Shown piece by piece: positions 53,766 to 63,951 of a DNA stretch of 64,000 nt. The notes under the pieces were generated by a model, which was not told the DNA's origin, did no database searches, and was given only the letters and a program-made list of their open reading frames with translations. This DNA is from an uncultured Rhodoferax sp. (lineage in GTDB: Bacteria; Pseudomonadota; Gammaproteobacteria; Burkholderiales; Burkholderiaceae_C). The stretch spans positions 4,418 through 68,417 of the forward strand of contig NZ_CAMIHB010000022.1 in NCBI RefSeq assembly GCF_946221635.1, in the 5' to 3' direction. The translations under genes and the position numbers were made by a program. Position 1 is the first letter of the stretch, and each line of letters starts with the position of its first letter.

Positions 53766-55397
53766 TTACTGCTTGATGTCCACGCCGTAGAAGGTGTGGC
53801 GGCCGAAGGGGCTCAGCTTGAAGTCCACAACTTCCTTGCGCACGGGCTTGAGCTGCACGGCGTGCGCGATGGTGAACCAGGGCGCTTGCTCCTTGAAGAT
53901 CACCTGGGCCTTTTCGTACAGCTTGGTGCGCTCGGCGGGGTTGGACACGACCTTGGCCTTTTGCACCAGGTCTTCGAACGGCTGGTAGCAGAACTTGGCC
54001 ACATTGGAGCCGTTCTGCTTGGCCGAGCTGCAACCCAGCAGGGTGTTCAGGAAGTTGTCCGGGTCGCCGTTGTCACCGGTCCAGCCCAGCATGCCCATCT
54101 GGTGCTCGCCCATCTGCATGCGCTTGCGGTACTCACCCCATTCAAAGCTCTTGATTTCGGCGGTCACGCCCACCTTGGCCAGGTCCGCCTGCATCAGCTC
54201 CGCAATGCGCTTGGCGTTGGGGTTGTAGGGACGCTGCACGGGCATGGCCCACAGGTCGGTACTGAATCCGTTGGGGTAGCCGGCAGCGGCCAGCAGCTTC
54301 TTGGCTTCGGCGGGGTTGTAGGCGTCGTCCTTCAGGGACTTGTTGTAAGACCACTGGCCCGGGGGAATCGGGTTGACGGCGGCCACACCGGTGCTCAGGT
54401 AGACGGCGGACACGATGGCCTTCTTGTCGATGGCCATGTTGATGGCCTTGCGCACGCGCACGTCGTCAAAGGGCTTCTTGGTCGTGTTGTAGGCCAGGTA
54501 GCCGATGTTCAGGCCGGGCTGCTCCATGACGGTGACGTTGGAGTCCTTGCGGATGGCGTCCAGGTCAGCGGGGTTGGGGTAGGGCATGACATGGCATTCA
54601 CCCTTTTGCAGCTTGGCCCAGCGCACGGAAGCGTCGGGGGTGATGGAGAAGATCAGGTCATCGATCTTGGCCTTGCCGGCCCAGTACTGGGGGTTGGCCT
54701 TGAAGCGGATGATGGCGTCCTTCTGGTACTGCACCACCTGGTAGGGGCCAGTGCCCAGGGGGTCCTGGTCAATCTTTTCGGGCGTGCCCGCCTTGAGCAT
54801 GGCGATCGCGTATTCCTTGGACTGGATACCGGCGAACTGCATGGCCAGGTTGGCCAGGAAGGGGGCTTCGGGCTGGTTCAGCACGATCTTGACGGTGTAC
54901 TCATCCACCTTGTCGACGGACTTGAGCAGCTTGGGCATGCCCATGTCGCCGAAGTAGGCGTGGTTGGGGCTGGTCACGCGGTAGTAGGGGTCGTTTTCCT
55001 TCCACTGGCGTTCGAACATGAAGAGCACGTCGTCCGCGTTGAAATCGCGGCTGGGCTTGAAGTTCTTGTTGGACTGGAACTTCACGCCCTTGCGCAGCTT
55101 GAAGGTGTATTCCAGGCCATCCTTGGAGATGGTCCAGCTTTCGGCCAGCGAGGGCTCGACCTTGGTGCCGCCGCGCTCGAAGTGCACGAGGTTGTCGTAG
55201 ATCTGTTCCGTCACGTCAAACGAGGTACCCGTGGTGTTGACACCGGGGTAGAAGTTTTCCGGGCTGCCTTCCGAGCAGTACACCAGGGTCTTGGCGGCTA
55301 CCGGCGTCAGGGCCAGAGCAGCGGGCAGTGCCAGTGCGCACAGCAAGGCACTTTTGGTGCGACGCGTGGACGTGGCCTTCTTCAGGTTCAGGTTCAT
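53766..55397 (-). CDS. dppA: Dipeptide ABC transporter substrate-binding protein
   Basis: A 543-residue periplasmic binding protein of the SBP_bac_5 family. The signal peptide (about 13-36, SALLCALALPAALALTPVAA) is followed by KTLVYCSEGSPENFYPG, typical of DppA. Conserved parts include LRKGVKFQSNKNFKPSRDFNADDV, PLGTGPYQVVQYQKD and VRKAINMAIDKKAIV. Two cysteines (GCSSAKQNGSNVAKFC) form the known DppA disulfide region. It is the last gene of the dppBCDFA order, 29 bases after dppF, ahead of a strong terminator. Haem or dipeptide binding cannot be told apart by sequence. Confidence 0.92.
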   Translation of the reverse strand: MNLNLKKATSTRRTKSALLCALALPAALALTPVAAKTLVYCSEGSPENFYPGVNTTGTSFDVTEQIYDNLVHFERGGTKVEPSLAESWTISKDGLEYTFKLRKGVKFQSNKNFKPSRDFNADDVLFMFERQWKENDPYYRVTSPNHAYFGDMGMPKLLKSVDKVDEYTVKIVLNQPEAPFLANLAMQFAGIQSKEYAIAMLKAGTPEKIDQDPLGTGPYQVVQYQKDAIIRFKANPQYWAGKAKIDDLIFSITPDASVRWAKLQKGECHVMPYPNPADLDAIRKDSNVTVMEQPGLNIGYLAYNTTKKPFDDVRVRKAINMAIDKKAIVSAVYLSTGVAAVNPIPPGQWSYNKSLKDDAYNPAEAKKLLAAAGYPNGFSTDLWAMPVQRPYNPNAKRIAELMQADLAKVGVTAEIKSFEWGEYRKRMQMGEHQMGMLGWTGDNGDPDNFLNTLLGCSSAKQNGSNVAKFCYQPFEDLVQKAKVVSNPAERTKLYEKAQVIFKEQAPWFTIAHAVQLKPVRKEVVDFKLSPFGRHTFYGVDIKQ

Positions 55398-55426
55398 GGG
55401 AGTGACTCCTCTGGGGTTGATGCTGC

Positions 55427-56415
55427 CTATGCAGCGGGTTGGCTAAAACGCGAAGCTTCGTGACAAGCAACTTGCCTGCCAGCCAGGGTTTGCAATGCAG
55501 GCCGCTCTGTATGGCAGCGCGCATTGGCATGCGGACAGCGTGTGGAGAACACGCAGCCCGCGGGCGGGTTCAGGGGAGAGGGCAGCTCACCCTTGAGCAC
55601 GATGCGCTGGCCCTTGCCAGGTCCGTGCATGCCCGGGGTGGAGGCCATCAGCGCCTGGGTGTAGGGGTGCAGCGGCTGTTCGAACAGCGTGGTCTTGTCG
55701 CCTTGCTCCACGACCTGGCCCAGGTACATCACCATCACGTCGTGGGCGATGTGGCGCACCACACCGAGGTCATGCGAGATGAAGAGGTAGGCCAGGCCCA
55801 GCTCGTTTTGCAGATCGGCCAGCAGGTTGAGCACCTGGGCCTGGATGGAGACGTCCAGCGCGGAGACGGGCTCGTCGGCCACCACCAGCGCCGGGTCCAG
55901 CATGAGCGCGCGTGCAATCGCAATGCGCTGGCGCTGGCCGCCGGAGAACATGTGCGGGTAGCGGTCGTAGTGCTCGGGGCGCAGGCCCACCTTGGCCAGC
56001 ATGGCGCGTGCCTTTTCCTGGCGCTGTGCCGCGTTCAGGTTGGTGTTGATCTCCAGCGGCGCTTCCAGGATCTGGCCGATGCGCTTGCGCGGGTTCAGCG
56101 AACCATAGGGATTCTGGAACACCAGCTGCACCTTCTGGCGCAGGGTGGCTTTGTGCTTGGGGTCGGTGGCGTCCACTCCCGTGAGCTGCAGGCCCCCAGC
56201 TGTGGGGGACTCGATGAGCGAGACCATGCGAGCGAGCGTGGACTTGCCGCAACCGGACTCTCCCACGACAGCCAGGGTGCGGCCAGCCTGCACGCTGAAG
56301 GACACGCCGGAGACGGCCTGCAGCTTGTCGGGCGCGCGCATGAAACCGCGGCGGATGGTGTAGACCTGCCGCAGCTCCTTGGCTTCGACCACGGTGGTGT
56401 TTGTCGTGGGGGTGC

Positions 56416-56419
<4 letters not shown>
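55427..56419 (-). CDS. dppF: Dipeptide ABC transporter ATP-binding protein DppF
   Basis: A 330-residue ATPase. Walker A is VGESGCGKSTLARM, the Q-loop is LVFQNPYGSLNPRKRIGQI, the signature is FSGGQRQRIAIARAL and Walker B is LVVADEPVSALDV. The C-terminal oligopeptide-type extension has CVFSTRCPHANARC, whose cysteines typically bind an iron-sulfur cluster. It overlaps dppD by ATGA. Confidence 0.95.
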
Positions 56420-57393
<974 letters not shown>

Positions 57394-57414
57394 GGGCGTT
57401 GTTCTCTGTTGGTC

Positions 57415-58314
57415 TTAGCGCTTGAGCTTGGGGTCCAGCGCATCGCGCAGTCCGTCACCAAGCAAGTTGAACGCCAGCACCGTGATCAAAATGGCCAGAC
57501 CGGGGAAGGTCACGACCCACCAGGCGCGCAGCACGAACTCGCGTGCATCGGCCAGCATGGTGCCCCACTCGGGTGAGGGTGGTTGCGCGCCCAGGCCCAG
57601 AAAGCCCAGTGCGGCCGCGTCCAGAATGGCGGTGGAAATGCCCAGCGAGGCCTGCACGATGAGGGGCGCGGTGCAGTTGGGCAGCACCTCGCGGAACATC
57701 AGGCGCAGATGGCCGGCGCCGGTCATGCGCGCGGCCGTCACGTAGTCGCGCGAGGTCTCGGCAATCACGGCGGCGCGCGTGATGCGCACATAGTGCGGCA
57801 GCACCACGATGGCCACGGCCAGCATGGCGTTGACCAGGCCGGGGCCCAAGATGGCCACGATCACGATGGCCAGCAACAGGCTGGGCAGCGTCAGGATGAT
57901 GTCCATGGCGCGCATGATGGCGATTTCCAGCAGGCCCTTGAAATAGCCCGCCACCAGGCCCAGCACGGTGCCGGCCACGACGGAAAGCGAAACCACGGCA
58001 ATGCCGATGACCAGCGAGAGCCGCGCGCCGTGCATGAGGCGCGAGAGGATGTCGCGGCCGATGGCATCGGTGCCCAGCAGGTAGGCGCTGGAGCCGCCAG
58101 CCTGCCAGGCCGGGGGCTTGAGGAAGGCCGTGTTGTTGGTGAGGTCAGGCGGGTAGGGGGCGAGCCAGGGCGCAAACAGCGCCATGAGCAACACGGCCAC
58201 GACGATGGCCAGGCCGGCCAGCGCGCCCTTGTTGCCCTTGAAGTAGCGCCAGAATTCCTGCAGGGGGTGGGACAGAGCGCTGGCCACCGGTGCGTTGAGT
58301 GGGGTGCTAGACAT
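57415..58314 (-). CDS. dppC: Dipeptide ABC transporter permease DppC
   Basis: A 299-residue inner-membrane permease. It has an N-terminal cytoplasmic OppC_N region, a first helix at about 34-56 (ALAGLAIVVAVLLMALFAP) and then LLGTDAIGRDILSRLMHGARLSL, the family's periplasmic signature. The EAA-type loop is MTGAGHLRLMFREVLPNC. Its start overlaps the dppB stop (TAATG). Confidence 0.95.
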   Translation of the reverse strand: MSSTPLNAPVASALSHPLQEFWRYFKGNKGALAGLAIVVAVLLMALFAPWLAPYPPDLTNNTAFLKPPAWQAGGSSAYLLGTDAIGRDILSRLMHGARLSLVIGIAVVSLSVVAGTVLGLVAGYFKGLLEIAIMRAMDIILTLPSLLLAIVIVAILGPGLVNAMLAVAIVVLPHYVRITRAAVIAETSRDYVTAARMTGAGHLRLMFREVLPNCTAPLIVQASLGISTAILDAAALGFLGLGAQPPSPEWGTMLADAREFVLRAWWVVTFPGLAILITVLAFNLLGDGLRDALDPKLKR

Positions 58315-59324
58315 TACTTTTGGTGGCGGATGCGTGGGTTGATGATGCCGTAGGTGATGTCCACCAGCAGATTGACGGTCATGACGACCACGCCGAGCAG
58401 CAGCATGCCGCCCTGCAGGACCGGGTAGTCACGCCGGCTGATGGCCTCGATGAGCCACTTGCCCACGCCGGGCCAGGAGAAGATGGTCTCGGTGAGGATG
58501 GCGCCCGTGAACAACACGCCGATCTGCAGGCCGATGACGGTGATGACGGGGATCAGCGCATTGCGCAGCGCATGCACCGCCACCACGCGCAGGCCGGTCA
58601 GGCCCTTGGCCTTGGCGGTGCGGATGTAGTCCTCGCCCATGACTTCGAGCATGGCCGAGCGCGTCATGCGTGCAATCACGGCCAGCGGGTTGGTGCCCAG
58701 CACGATGGTGGGCAGGATCAGGTGCGACAGCGCCGACCAGAACGCGCTCTTGTCCTCGGAGAGCAGCGTATCTATGAGCAGAAAGCCGGTGGTCGGCTCG
58801 ATGAAGTACTGCACCGCAATGCGGCCCGACACGGGCGTGAGCCCGAGCTGCACCGAGAACAGCAGGATCAGCAGCAGGCCCCACCAGAAGATGGGCATGG
58901 AATAGCCCGTGAGCGAGACGCCCATGACCCCATGGTCGAGAAAGGAATTGCGTTTGACGGCCGCGATGATGCCGGCCGGTATGCCCAGCAGCAGCGCGAA
59001 GAGGATGGCGCAGAGTGCGAGCTCGATGGTGGCGGGGAACAGGGTGGTGAACTCGCTGAGCACGGACTCGCGCGTCACGATGGAACGGCCCAGGTCGCCT
59101 TGCAGCACCTTGCCGATGTAGATGCCGTATTGCACCATGACCGGCTGGTCCAGCCCGTATTCCTTGAGCAGGGCGGCGTGGCGTGCGGCATCAATACCGC
59201 GTTCGCCGGCCAGGGTTTCGATAGGATCGCCGGGAACCAGGCGGATCAGGAAGAAGGCGAGCAAGGTCATTCCGAAGAAAGTCGGGATGATCAGGCTCAG
59301 TCGGGTGAAGAGGAATCTCAGCAT
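58314..59324 (-). CDS. dppB: Dipeptide ABC transporter permease DppB
   Basis: A 336-residue permease with six hydrophobic segments. It starts MLRFLFTRLSLIIPTFFGMT, like E. coli DppB, and has RLVPGDPIETLAGERG and the coupling loop DYIRTAKAKGLTGLRVVAVH. ATG at 59322-59324 is chosen because it matches the family length exactly; an in-frame ATG 21 bases upstream is less likely. It is the first gene of the dppBCDFA operon, with an inverted repeat about 30 bases upstream that could be an operator. Confidence 0.93.
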   Translation of the reverse strand: MLRFLFTRLSLIIPTFFGMTLLAFFLIRLVPGDPIETLAGERGIDAARHAALLKEYGLDQPVMVQYGIYIGKVLQGDLGRSIVTRESVLSEFTTLFPATIELALCAILFALLLGIPAGIIAAVKRNSFLDHGVMGVSLTGYSMPIFWWGLLLILLFSVQLGLTPVSGRIAVQYFIEPTTGFLLIDTLLSEDKSAFWSALSHLILPTIVLGTNPLAVIARMTRSAMLEVMGEDYIRTAKAKGLTGLRVVAVHALRNALIPVITVIGLQIGVLFTGAILTETIFSWPGVGKWLIEAISRRDYPVLQGGMLLLGVVVMTVNLLVDITYGIINPRIRHQK

Positions 59325-59352
59325 GAGGGGGTGGATTCTAGGCATGTAGGAT

Positions 59353-59375
59353 GGTGTTGAACCTTGATCAACACC
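59353..59375. promoter_or_regulatory. Inverted repeat upstream of the dpp operon
   Basis: GGTGTTGA / TCAACACC arms of 8 bases with a 7-base centre, 29 bases before dppB. It is a candidate operator or leader hairpin. The stretch between it and the SWIB terminator shows nothing else clear. Confidence 0.4.
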
Positions 59376-59450
59376 AATAACAACTAGCGACTTTCCCTTA
59401 TGGGGTCAGGCACCAGTCACCCAGGTGACAAGCAATCGGAGTGCCAACAA

Positions 59451-59478
59451 AAAAAGGCCGGGGAGTTCCGGCCTTTTT
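59451..59478 (-). terminator. Intrinsic terminator of the SWIB gene
   Basis: Stem AAAAAGGCCGG / CCGGCCTTTTT with a 6-base loop, A- and T-tracts outside, 19 bases after the SWIB stop on the minus strand. It can also act in the plus direction. Confidence 0.9.
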
Positions 59479-59496
59479 GGGTCGACATGGTGTCGA

Positions 59497-59931
59497 TTAC
59501 TTGAGGTGCTTGCCGATCAGGCCAGCCATCTCGAACATGGACACTTGGGCCTTGCCGAAGACTTCCTTCAGCTTGGCGTCGGCGTTGATCATGCGCTTGT
59601 TGACGGCGTCTTGCAGCTTGTTCTTCTTGATGTACGTCCACAGCTTGCTCACCACTTCGGTGCGGGGCAGAGCGGCGGCGCCGACCACAGCAGCCAGGGC
59701 GGAGCTGGGAGTCAGGGCCTTCATGAACGCGGCGTTCACGGTGCGCTTCTTGGCGGGGGCCTTCTTGGCTGCTACCTTTTTGGCGGGAGCGGCTTTCTTG
59801 GCGGGGGCCGCCTTCTTCGCGGGTGCTGCCTTCACAGCGGCTTTCTTCGCAGGAGCGGCTGCCTTCTTAGCAGGAGCCGCCTTCTTTGCGGGAGCGGCTT
59901 TTTTTGCCGGTGCTTTTTTCGCAGTTGCCAT
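59497..59931 (-). CDS. SWIB/MDM2-domain protein with lysine/alanine-rich histone-like tail
   Basis: A 144-residue protein. Residues 1-66 are repeats of AAPAKK-type motifs, like eukaryotic histone H1 tails and bacterial AlgP/HU tails, and probably bind DNA. Residues 67-144 form a SWIB domain (FMKALTPSSALAAVVG, LPRTEVVSKLWTYIKKNKLQD, INADAKLKEVFGK, MFEMAGLIGKHLK). SWIB proteins with such tails are common in Burkholderiales. A chromatin-related role is inference. It has its own terminator. The tail repeats are prone to length variation. Confidence 0.88.
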   Translation of the reverse strand: MATAKKAPAKKAAPAKKAAPAKKAAAPAKKAAVKAAPAKKAAPAKKAAPAKKVAAKKAPAKKRTVNAAFMKALTPSSALAAVVGAAALPRTEVVSKLWTYIKKNKLQDAVNKRMINADAKLKEVFGKAQVSMFEMAGLIGKHLK

Positions 59932-60109
59932 GATTGATTTGTCCTTCTAGAAGATTGATTAATCGCCAGCAAAAAACTGCTTCTTCACTGGTACTGCGGA
60001 TGCTAATGGCAAAAAAGCGTGTTTCCAAGGGAGAAACTGCATTTTTCCCTCTGGGATGTTGTTTTTTTCATTGGAGAATGGCTCTCTGTCTTGTTCTGGA
60101 GCCTCTTTC

Positions 60110-60631
60110 ATGCCGATTGCCTTTGCCACCTGTGATCTCTGCGATGCCCACAAGGGAGATAGCAGTGGTGATTTCCGGGTCTTGCCCCCCGTGTTTCGGG
60201 ACTTTGGACAGGTGCAGAAGTTCGCCGGTCCCGTGGTCACCGTGAAGTGTTTTGAGGACAACACCCTGGTCAAGGCTGCGGTGGATTCGCCGGGCTGGGT
60301 GGAGACCCCCACGGGGCGCGTGGCCCGCGTGCTGGTGGTGGATGGTGGCGCCTCCTTGCGCAAGGCCTTGCTGGGCGGCAACCTGGGCGCGGCTGCCGCG
60401 CGCAACGGCTGGGCCGGCGTGGTGATTGACGGCTGTGTGCGCGACACTGCGGAGCTGGCCATGCAGGCCGTCGGCATACGCGCGCTGGCCGCCATACCCA
60501 TGCCGACCGAGAAACGTAACCAGGGGCAGGCCGACGTGGCGGTGCAAGTGCAGGGCGTGTGGGTGCGCCCCGGCGACTGGCTCTATGCCGATGAGGACGG
60601 TATCGTCGTGGCGTCCCGGCCCTTGGTGTAG
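60110..60631 (+). CDS. RraA/HMG-aldolase family protein
   Basis: A 173-residue protein of the RraA-like fold. It starts MPIAFATCDLCDAHKG, with VLVVDGGASLRKALLGGNLGA, ARNGWAGVVIDGCVRDTAEL and a C-terminal VRPGDWLYADEDGIVV. The GNLG...G-x-VRD arrangement includes the substrate-binding Arg-Asp of 4-hydroxy-4-methyl-2-oxoglutarate aldolases. The family includes E. coli RraA, an RNase E inhibitor. The start is ATG at 60110 behind GGAG. Whether it acts as an aldolase or an RNase regulator is open. Confidence 0.85.
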   Translation: MPIAFATCDLCDAHKGDSSGDFRVLPPVFRDFGQVQKFAGPVVTVKCFEDNTLVKAAVDSPGWVETPTGRVARVLVVDGGASLRKALLGGNLGAAAARNGWAGVVIDGCVRDTAELAMQAVGIRALAAIPMPTEKRNQGQADVAVQVQGVWVRPGDWLYADEDGIVVASRPLV

Positions 60632-60635
60632 TGGC

Positions 60636-61586
60636 TTAGTGGGCCGCTGCACCGCCTTTGCCAGGCAGGGTCGCCAGCACCACGCCCAGCAGCGCAATAC
60701 CAAATGCCAGCAGCTGCATGCCAGTCAGGTTTTCGCCAAGCACCAGCACGCCCACCAGTGCAGCAGAAATCGGCAGCATCACCGTGAACACGCCCGCCCG
60801 CGCCGCGGGAACGGTTTTCAGCCCTGTCATCCACAGCCAGACGGTCCAGACGCTGGCGGCCAGTGCATAGAACACCAGCAGCACCCAGGATCCGGTGGCC
60901 ACACTGGCGAAGTCGAAATGCCAGGCTGCGTACAGGCCCATGGGCGTCATCAGAACAAAACCCCAGAGGTTGATGAGTGCCGTGATGCGCTTGGGCGATA
61001 GCGCGCCGGTGAGTTTTTTGCCAATCACCGCATAGGCGGCTTCGCAGAGCACCGCGGCGAATACCAGCAGATTGCCCAGTAGTGCCTTGTTGTATGAAAA
61101 ATCGCCCTCTGGCCCTGATGAAATATGCGCGGAAAGCTCCTGTTTTGATAGCGCAAGCAACCCAATGCCCAGCGCGCCGCAGGCGACTGCAGCCCAGGTG
61201 CGCAGGCCGATGCGCTCGCGCAGGAAGACCCAGCTCAGGAGCGCCACCACCGCGGGAATGGTGGCCATGATGACGCCGGCTGAAACGGCGCTGGTCATGC
61301 TCACGCCAAAGAGCATGCAGATGGAAAACAGGAAGTTGCCCAGCAGCGACTCCAGAAACACCAGCGCCTTGGTGTGCGGCGTCATGGTGGGTTCGCCCGG
61401 CGGGCGCTTGAGCCAGTGCAGCATGGCCAGGCCGCCGATGCCAAAGCGCAACCAGGCCAGCAGAAAGACCGGCAGGGCCGCCACCAGTGGCTTGGAGAGG
61501 GCGACATAGCTGCCCACGAGCGCCATGCTCAGGGCCAGGAAGAAATACGCCAACAGGCGGTGGGGCGTTGCGGTGGAGTGGGGCAT
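60636..61586 (-). CDS. EamA/DMT-family permease
   Basis: A 316-residue membrane protein with ten hydrophobic helices in two EamA repeats (about 10-145 and 175-310). N-terminal FFLALSMALVGSYVALSKPL and FGIGGLAMLHWL are typical of the family, which exports amino acids and other metabolites. A soluble loop between the repeats (about residues 145-165, LSKQELSAHISSGPEGDFSY) is encoded by a dispersed repeat copy. The substrate is unknown. It converges with the RraA gene across 4 bases. Confidence 0.88.
   Translation of the reverse strand: MPHSTATPHRLLAYFFLALSMALVGSYVALSKPLVAALPVFLLAWLRFGIGGLAMLHWLKRPPGEPTMTPHTKALVFLESLLGNFLFSICMLFGVSMTSAVSAGVIMATIPAVVALLSWVFLRERIGLRTWAAVACGALGIGLLALSKQELSAHISSGPEGDFSYNKALLGNLLVFAAVLCEAAYAVIGKKLTGALSPKRITALINLWGFVLMTPMGLYAAWHFDFASVATGSWVLLVFYALAASVWTVWLWMTGLKTVPAARAGVFTVMLPISAALVGVLVLGENLTGMQLLAFGIALLGVVLATLPGKGGAAAH
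61094..61152 (-). repeat. Dispersed repeat, copy 8, inside the EamA reading frame
   Basis: On the minus strand GCTATCAAAACAGGAGCTTT is followed by CCGCGCATATTTCATCAGGG and CCAGAGGGCGATTTTTCAT. The order and spacing match the family, with a changed right half. It encodes the loop joining the two EamA repeats, so a disrupting effect is absent. Confidence 0.6.
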
Positions 61587-61718
61587 GCAGAGGCAGAAAG
61601 AGACGGCAAGCGCGCAAGCCTACACCATGCGCAAGGCCCCAAGTGGTTCCATCGGGCCGGCCAATTTGCGTTAACGTGCGTGCCAATTGTTTCGTTTCGC
61701 AGCCGCATGAGGACACCC

Positions 61719-62639
61719 ATGGCCCTTGGAGAATTTGCCTACGCCAACAACAGCAACCGCTTTTTGGCGTCTGCGCCCTTGCAGACCCAGCCCTTTGCGC
61801 TGGCCGGTATTCCGTTCGACGGCGCGGTGACCAACCGCCCTGGTGCGCGCTTTGGTCCGCAGGAAATCCGCCGTGCCTCGTTGATGCTGTGCGACGGGCT
61901 GCATCCGGTGTTTGGCGTCTCGCCGCTGGAGGCCTTGGGCGATGCAGGCGATCTGCGCCTGCCCAATGCGGGGGCGCTGGCGCAGGTGCGCGAGTCCATC
62001 CAGACCCAGGCGGCCGCGCTGATGGCGCACCATCATTGTGTATTTCTGGGGGGCGACCACTCGGTCACCCTGCCGCTCTTGCGGGCCCTGCATGCGCAGC
62101 ATGGTCCGGTAGCGTTGATCCACTTCGACGCGCACTGCGACACCTGGGAAGACCACTTTGGTGAGCCATCCGGCCACGGCACCTGGACCTACGAAGCGCT
62201 GCGGGAAGGCTTGGTGGTGCCCAGCCAGACGGTGCAGATCGGCTTGCGCTCCAGTGGTACGCGTGCAGCGCGCGAGTATGTGCAGGACCAGGGTGGCCTG
62301 ATCTTCACGGCGCGTGCTTTGCGTGGGCGCGATGGTGCGGGCCTGCAGGAGGTGGTGCAGCAGATACGCACGCGCGTCGGGCAGCAGCCCTGCTACCTGA
62401 CGCTGGACATCGACTGCCTGGACCCGGCCTTTGCACCGGGCACCGGCACGCCCGAGCCGGGGGGCATGAGCAGCTCGCAGGTGCTGACACTGCTCGAAGA
62501 GCTGGCTGACCTGAACTTTGTTGGCATGGACTGTGTGGAAGTGGCACCTGCGTACGACCATGCGGAACTGACCAGCAACGCGGCGGCCACTTTTGTCTGG
62601 ACCTACCTGGCCTCGCAAGTGGCCAAGCGCCAGGACTGA
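61719..62639 (+). CDS. Agmatinase/arginase-family ureohydrolase
   Basis: A 306-residue manganese hydrolase releasing urea from a guanidino compound. Metal-binding motifs are GGDHSVTLP, IHFDAHCDTW and TLDIDCLDPAFAPGTGTPEPGG. The first has GGDHS, the second DAHxD and the third DIDxxDPxxxPGTGTPEPGG, all intact. It could be agmatinase, guanidinobutyrase or guanidinopropionase; agmatinase is favoured because the next gene is a PuuB-like oxidase. The start is ATG at 61719, 6 bases after GAGGA; a second ATG is at 61707. Confidence 0.9.
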   Translation: MALGEFAYANNSNRFLASAPLQTQPFALAGIPFDGAVTNRPGARFGPQEIRRASLMLCDGLHPVFGVSPLEALGDAGDLRLPNAGALAQVRESIQTQAAALMAHHHCVFLGGDHSVTLPLLRALHAQHGPVALIHFDAHCDTWEDHFGEPSGHGTWTYEALREGLVVPSQTVQIGLRSSGTRAAREYVQDQGGLIFTARALRGRDGAGLQEVVQQIRTRVGQQPCYLTLDIDCLDPAFAPGTGTPEPGGMSSSQVLTLLEELADLNFVGMDCVEVAPAYDHAELTSNAAATFVWTYLASQVAKRQD

Positions 62640-62649
62640 AAGAGCGCCC

Positions 62650-63951
62650 ATGCTGCTGGACTCGGATACCCAACTGAATCGCGGGAGCTACTACGAGGCC
62701 AGCGTCCAGCGGCCGGCGGTCTTGCCGGCGCTGGAGGGGGATATCCGGGTGGATGCGTTGGTGGTGGGCGGCGGCTTCGCAGGCCTGTCGGCGGCGATCG
62801 CACTGGCGCAACACGGTTACCGGGTGGCGCTGCTGGAGGCGGATCGCATCTGCAGCGGTGCCTCCGGGCGCAACGGCGGCCAGTTCATTGTCGGGGTCGC
62901 CAGCGGGCAGGAGCCTTTGGAGGCGCAGCTGGGGCAGGCCGCCGCGCGGCAGGTCTGGGACATGTCGTTGGACGCCATTGCCCTGTTGGAGCGGCGCGTG
63001 CGCGAGTTCGCCATCGACTGTGACTTGCACAAGGGCTATATGACCGTGGCCGATTCTCCGCGCAAGGCGCGCGCGCTGGAGGCCGAGGTGGCGCAGCTGC
63101 GCACGCGCTACGGCTTTGAGTCCGCCCTGTACATGGGGGATGAGGTGCAGCAGCACATTGGCAGCGCACGTTATTGCGCTGCCGCGATGGAGAACACCTC
63201 CGGGCACCTGCACCCGCTCAAGTACGGGCTCGGTCTGTTGCGGGCTGCGCTGGCCCTGGGGGTGCAGGTGTATGAACACTCCGCCGTGACCCGCCTGCAG
63301 CGTGGCGACTCCCTGGTGGCACATACCGCCAAGGGCTCGGTCACTGCGCAGTTTGGCGTCTTGGCTGGCAACTGCACCTTGCCCGAGTACGGCCCCGGGG
63401 TGGCACCGGAGATTGCGCCACGCACCATGCCGGTGGGGACCTACATCATCGGTACCGAACCGTTGCCAGAATCTGTGTGCCAGTCGTTGATTCCTTCGGG
63501 GGCGGCGGTCTGTGACAACAATTTTGTGCTGGACTACTTTCGCTGTAGCGCGGACCGGCGCATGCTCTTCGGCGGGCGGGTGAGCTACTCCGCGCGTACA
63601 CCGGCCGGGCTCCAGACCCTGATGGCGCGGCGCATGGCCACGATATTTCCGGCGCTGGGAGGTGTAAAGGTCGACTTTGTCTGGGGCGGCTTTGTGGACA
63701 TCAGCATGAGCCGTGCGCCCGACTTTGGCCGGCTGGGCAGCAATTTGTACTACCTGCAGGGCTTCAGTGGCCATGGCGTGGCGCTCACCGGCTTGGCCGG
63801 GCAGCTGGCAGCGGATGCCATTGCGGGGCAGGCAGAGCGCTTTGATGTGTTTGCCCGCCTGCAGCACCGACCGTTTCCGGGCGGGCGTTTCTTGCGCACG
63901 CCCAGCCTGGTGCTGGGCATGCTGTACCACCGCCTGATGGACCGGCTTTAG
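62650..63951 (+). CDS. PuuB-like gamma-glutamylputrescine oxidase family flavoprotein
   Basis: A 433-residue DAO-family enzyme. FAD motif VDALVVGGGFAGLSAAIALA lies near residue 36, followed by LLEADRICSGASGRNGGQF, typical of PuuB/OrdL-type enzymes. The C-terminal FAD region reads YLQGFSGHGVALTGLAGQL. It would oxidise gamma-glutamylputrescine or a related amine to an aldehyde. The start is ATG at 62650, 10 bases after the ureohydrolase stop, so the pair is an operon for guanidine or polyamine breakdown. The rest of the Puu pathway is outside the window. Confidence 0.88.
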   Translation: MLLDSDTQLNRGSYYEASVQRPAVLPALEGDIRVDALVVGGGFAGLSAAIALAQHGYRVALLEADRICSGASGRNGGQFIVGVASGQEPLEAQLGQAAARQVWDMSLDAIALLERRVREFAIDCDLHKGYMTVADSPRKARALEAEVAQLRTRYGFESALYMGDEVQQHIGSARYCAAAMENTSGHLHPLKYGLGLLRAALALGVQVYEHSAVTRLQRGDSLVAHTAKGSVTAQFGVLAGNCTLPEYGPGVAPEIAPRTMPVGTYIIGTEPLPESVCQSLIPSGAAVCDNNFVLDYFRCSADRRMLFGGRVSYSARTPAGLQTLMARRMATIFPALGGVKVDFVWGGFVDISMSRAPDFGRLGSNLYYLQGFSGHGVALTGLAGQLAADAIAGQAERFDVFARLQHRPFPGGRFLRTPSLVLGMLYHRLMDRL

